Positions 62,201 through 64,000 of a DNA stretch of 64,000 nucleotides are shown one piece after another. The first letter of the stretch is position 1, and every line of letters starts with the position of its first letter. A program made the position numbers and the translations under genes. This stretch comes from Perkinsus olseni. Its lineage: Eukaryota > Perkinsozoa > Perkinsida > Perkinsidae. Location: assembly GCA_013115135.1 (NCBI GenBank), contig JABANP010000155.1:40345-104344 (forward strand), given 5' to 3'. The notes below the pieces were generated by a model. That model was given only the letters and a program-made list of their open reading frames with translations, was not told where the DNA came from and did no database searches.

Positions 62201-64000
62201 CTCCGTTTCATCCTTCGCCTTCTCCGTGCGAATGCTGTAGGAGCGGACCTATCGGTCATCGAGTATTCAGGGGTGCCTTGCGACGCCGACAAGCGTGCCC
62301 TGGTCTGCGCTGCTCAGCGACACGACGAGTTCTGTTCTTCCACCCGGTCTCGCGGCCCTCCACCATGTGGCCCTTATGTGGTGTCTGATGACAGTGACCT
62401 CGATATTCCCTTGGTCTTGTTCCGATCCGGCAGTCCTTTCGGCAGCGAAGTCTTCCAGTACGTACTCCCCAAGTCGGTGCCCAAGCTCCGTGAGAAGGTA
62501 CTGAAGGACGCCCACCTCCGTTCGGAACATCTGACCGTGAGGCCTACTCTGTCACTGGTGGTCGATTACCATCTCCCTGGTGCCACCCGTCAATGTCGTG
62601 ATCTTCTGAGCAAGTGCATTACCTGTAAAACTCTCCGAGCTCGGCGGTCGTGGTCCTCGCTTCCATCGGTCCGCAGCGAGGCAGCAGCTCTCGCTCACCT
62701 ACCTCCGTACTGGCATGTCTCGGTGGACTTCCTGGCCGTTGGCAACCACGTCAAGCTGTTCAGTGCGGTGTGCATGTTCACACGTCACATCACACTCTTC
62801 CGTGCCAAGTCGGAGACGAGCGCGGAGGCGTTGCGGCTGCTGAAGCTCCTCAAGGCGAAGACTGGCTCTGTTCGCATTGTGACTTGTGACCGAGCCGCCT
62901 ACTTCAGGTCGACCGATCAGTTCGTTCGACGCGTCGAGTCGGAGCTCGAGGCTAGTGTTTGCTTAGCCTCAAGCAGATCCCCGTGGGAGATCTGCTCGGA
63001 ATCACACAATGCAATTGTGATCGACCGTCTTCGATGTATGCTTCGACACAGTTCTGGTAAGTGGCCTTCTGACCGTGATGATGAAGACCTGCTGCTAGAG
63101 CGTCTAATGTCAATCATCAATTGTCGTCCGCTTGGCACCTTCCTGATCAGTCAAGGTTCTGCCGAAGTCGTCACTCCCGACAGCCTCTACTTCGGCCGGA
63201 CGAGAGACGGTGGTGGTTCTCTGAGTGGTTCGAGGCCCACTTCAACTGATCACTCCCATCTCATGCCGAACCGACTGAAGACCTTCCGTAACGTCTTCCT
63301 CAGCTCGGTGTGGTCAGAGCTCAAGAAGCGGTCTCTCACCAATGTGTCTTCCAAATGTAAGAACGGTCACGCCAAGCCTCAGGTATTCTATCCTGGTGAT
63401 GCGGTGTTGGTCCACATGACTGGCCGCAAGTGCGGTATGGCTTTCCGCATGGGCCATGTGGTCCGTGTCTTCTCTCCTAGGCGTGTCCAAGTCCGATTCC
63501 CTGGTGGCCTCTTGACATACGAGAACGCCTTCAACTTGGTCATTCTACGTCCCTTCCCAAGGCTTGACTCCGACGTTCCTGTGGTGTCACGTGAAGGACT
63601 CCGTCTACGAGTACGGGATGACCAGGCGGTTGGTCAGTGGCGTTCTGGCGTCGTTACTCATGATCCTTGTGATCTTGATGACGACCGGGTTTGGGTACAG
63701 TTCGACAATGGTGATGCTCCGAAGTTCATCTCCTTCAGCACTTGTCGATGGCAACCCTTAGACGAGAACATCAACAACAAGGCCGATGATGATGATGGTG
63801 CTCGCGTGCCCTCGCAAGGGGGGCGTGATGAGACCGAAGACTGTCTCATAGATGATCCGCTTCCCTCTCGTGTAGGGATGCGCATCTCTGTTGCTACTGG
63901 TGTCTCAGCTGGTGTTCGACGTCCCCGCCGTTACTGGTCGTCAGGTAGGGTCTGTGGCGTGCGCAGGTCTGGCGCCCTGGATATCCTATGGGACGGCTCC
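59258..64000 (+). CDS. pol: Pol polyprotein: protease, reverse transcriptase, RNase H, integrase
   Basis: Open without a stop for 1581 codons to the window edge. Protease: VLVDSGAGGN near 59525-59560 (DSG active site). Reverse transcriptase: KPRLVLDCRAINEG near 60468, IDAQQAFYRLQV (60592) and active site SLYVDDGILSG (60780-60810). RNase H: LVTDASRSGGG (61381), HSNRRELLSLVVGL (61520), VHVLSDNKAVIHWS and VEGRINVLADRLS. Integrase: zinc region HLRSEHLTV...CITCKT (62510-62640), then the core with D in VDFLAVGN (62725), D in CDRAAYF (62888) and E in ESHNAIVIDRLR (63000). The C-terminal part (PGDAVLVHM, MGHVVRVFSPRRVQVRF) resembles a small beta-barrel binding domain. It is probably translated by -1 frameshift from gag. 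The frame continues into the 3' LTR; judged from the 5' LTR it should end about 60 bp beyond the window. Confidence 0.93.
59321..59327 (+). promoter_or_regulatory. Programmed -1 frameshift site, gag to pol
   Basis: Heptamer A AAA AAC in gag frame (codons TCA AAA AAC), directly followed by the gag stop TAA 59328-59330. A -1 slip gives AAA AAA CTA, which is the pol frame. It is the canonical retroviral slippery pattern X XXY YYZ. A downstream stimulatory structure was not evaluated. Confidence 0.82.
63815..63825 (+). promoter_or_regulatory. Polypurine tract
   Basis: CAAGGGGGGCG immediately before the 3' LTR; the place where plus-strand DNA synthesis should start. It is also coding (pol frame). 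Confidence 0.75.
63826..64000 (+). repeat. 3' LTR, first 175 bp
   Basis: Matches 57562-57736 with two substitutions (GATGATCCG against GATGACCCG; GACGGCTCC against GACGGTTCC). Continues beyond the window. Confidence 0.93.

Larger units (their letters stand above)
57562..64000 (+). mobile_element. LTR retrotransposon (gag-pol), 3' end cut by the window
   Basis: 5' LTR 57562-57890, primer-binding site 57891-57901, gag from 57890, pol open from 59258 to the window end, purine-rich tract 63815-63825, 3' LTR from 63826. Domain order protease, reverse transcriptase, RNase H, integrase fits Ty3/gypsy or Bel/Pao; I cannot separate the two by eye. LTRs begin TGATGAG and end CTAACA (TG...CA). The two LTRs differ at 2 of 175 comparable positions, so the insertion is young. 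The right flank and target-site duplication are not visible. Confidence 0.95.

Overview
The window looks like nuclear DNA of an intron-rich alveolate protist, most probably Perkinsus or a close relative (Perkinsozoa/dinoflagellate side). Four things point there. (1) Genes are broken by many short GT-AG introns, often 44-52 nt. (2) The MEP-pathway gene ispG is of the long plant/plastid type and has an N-terminal hydrophobic leader, as expected for a relict plastid. (3) A 22-nt sequence matching the Perkinsus/dinoflagellate spliced leader (from memory) is embedded in an LTR. (4) The repeats are eukaryotic: LTR retrotransposon, MITEs, Tc1-like transposon. The nuclear code appears standard. The species is inferred.

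Layout. 0-6.4 kb: a riboflavin biosynthesis cluster. The 3' part of ribA (GTP cyclohydrolase II, +) is followed by ribE (riboflavin synthase, -) and ribD (deaminase/reductase, +); ribE and ribD are divergent across about 0.5 kb. 6.4-12.4 kb: a foldback MITE, copies of an 80-105 bp dispersed repeat, unusually many short perfect palindromes, and one small two-exon secreted-protein gene. 12.4-18.6 kb: an XPD/Rad3 (TFIIH) helicase in about 20 exons whose phases all agree. 18.8-23.6 kb: a weak hypothetical gene, a mitochondrial-type rhomboid protease and a secreted serine carboxypeptidase. 23.8-25.4 kb: a 186-bp tandem array of tRNA-Ser(GCU), six intact copies and three decayed ones. 25.7-44.8 kb: three ABCG half-transporters on the minus strand without introns (the middle one frameshifted). 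They share an almost identical 555-bp ATPase block and are separated by a PP2A B''-gamma-like gene, with a tRNA-His in one of its introns, and a decayed Tc1-like transposon. 45-50.8 kb: ispG. 51.4-52.1 kb: a CCTTACG-rich foldback block. 53.5-56.6 kb: a PlsC-family acyltransferase and a small secreted protein. 57.56 kb to the right edge: a nearly complete LTR retrotransposon with an intact pol frame.

Most striking is the retrotransposon. Its LTR contains the complete spliced-leader sequence just after a TATAAA, not followed by a splice donor. Its primer-binding site is complementary to the 3' end of the tRNA-Ser(GCU) tandemly encoded 34 kb away. Gag and pol are joined by a canonical -1 slippery heptamer directly before the gag stop, and the pol frame continues into the 3' LTR.

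Limits: splice sites were placed by eye from reading frame, intron phase and remembered family sequences, with no transcript or search evidence. Several single-base frame breaks lie in homopolymers (carboxypeptidase, middle ABCG, possibly rhomboid) and may be sequencing errors rather than mutations.
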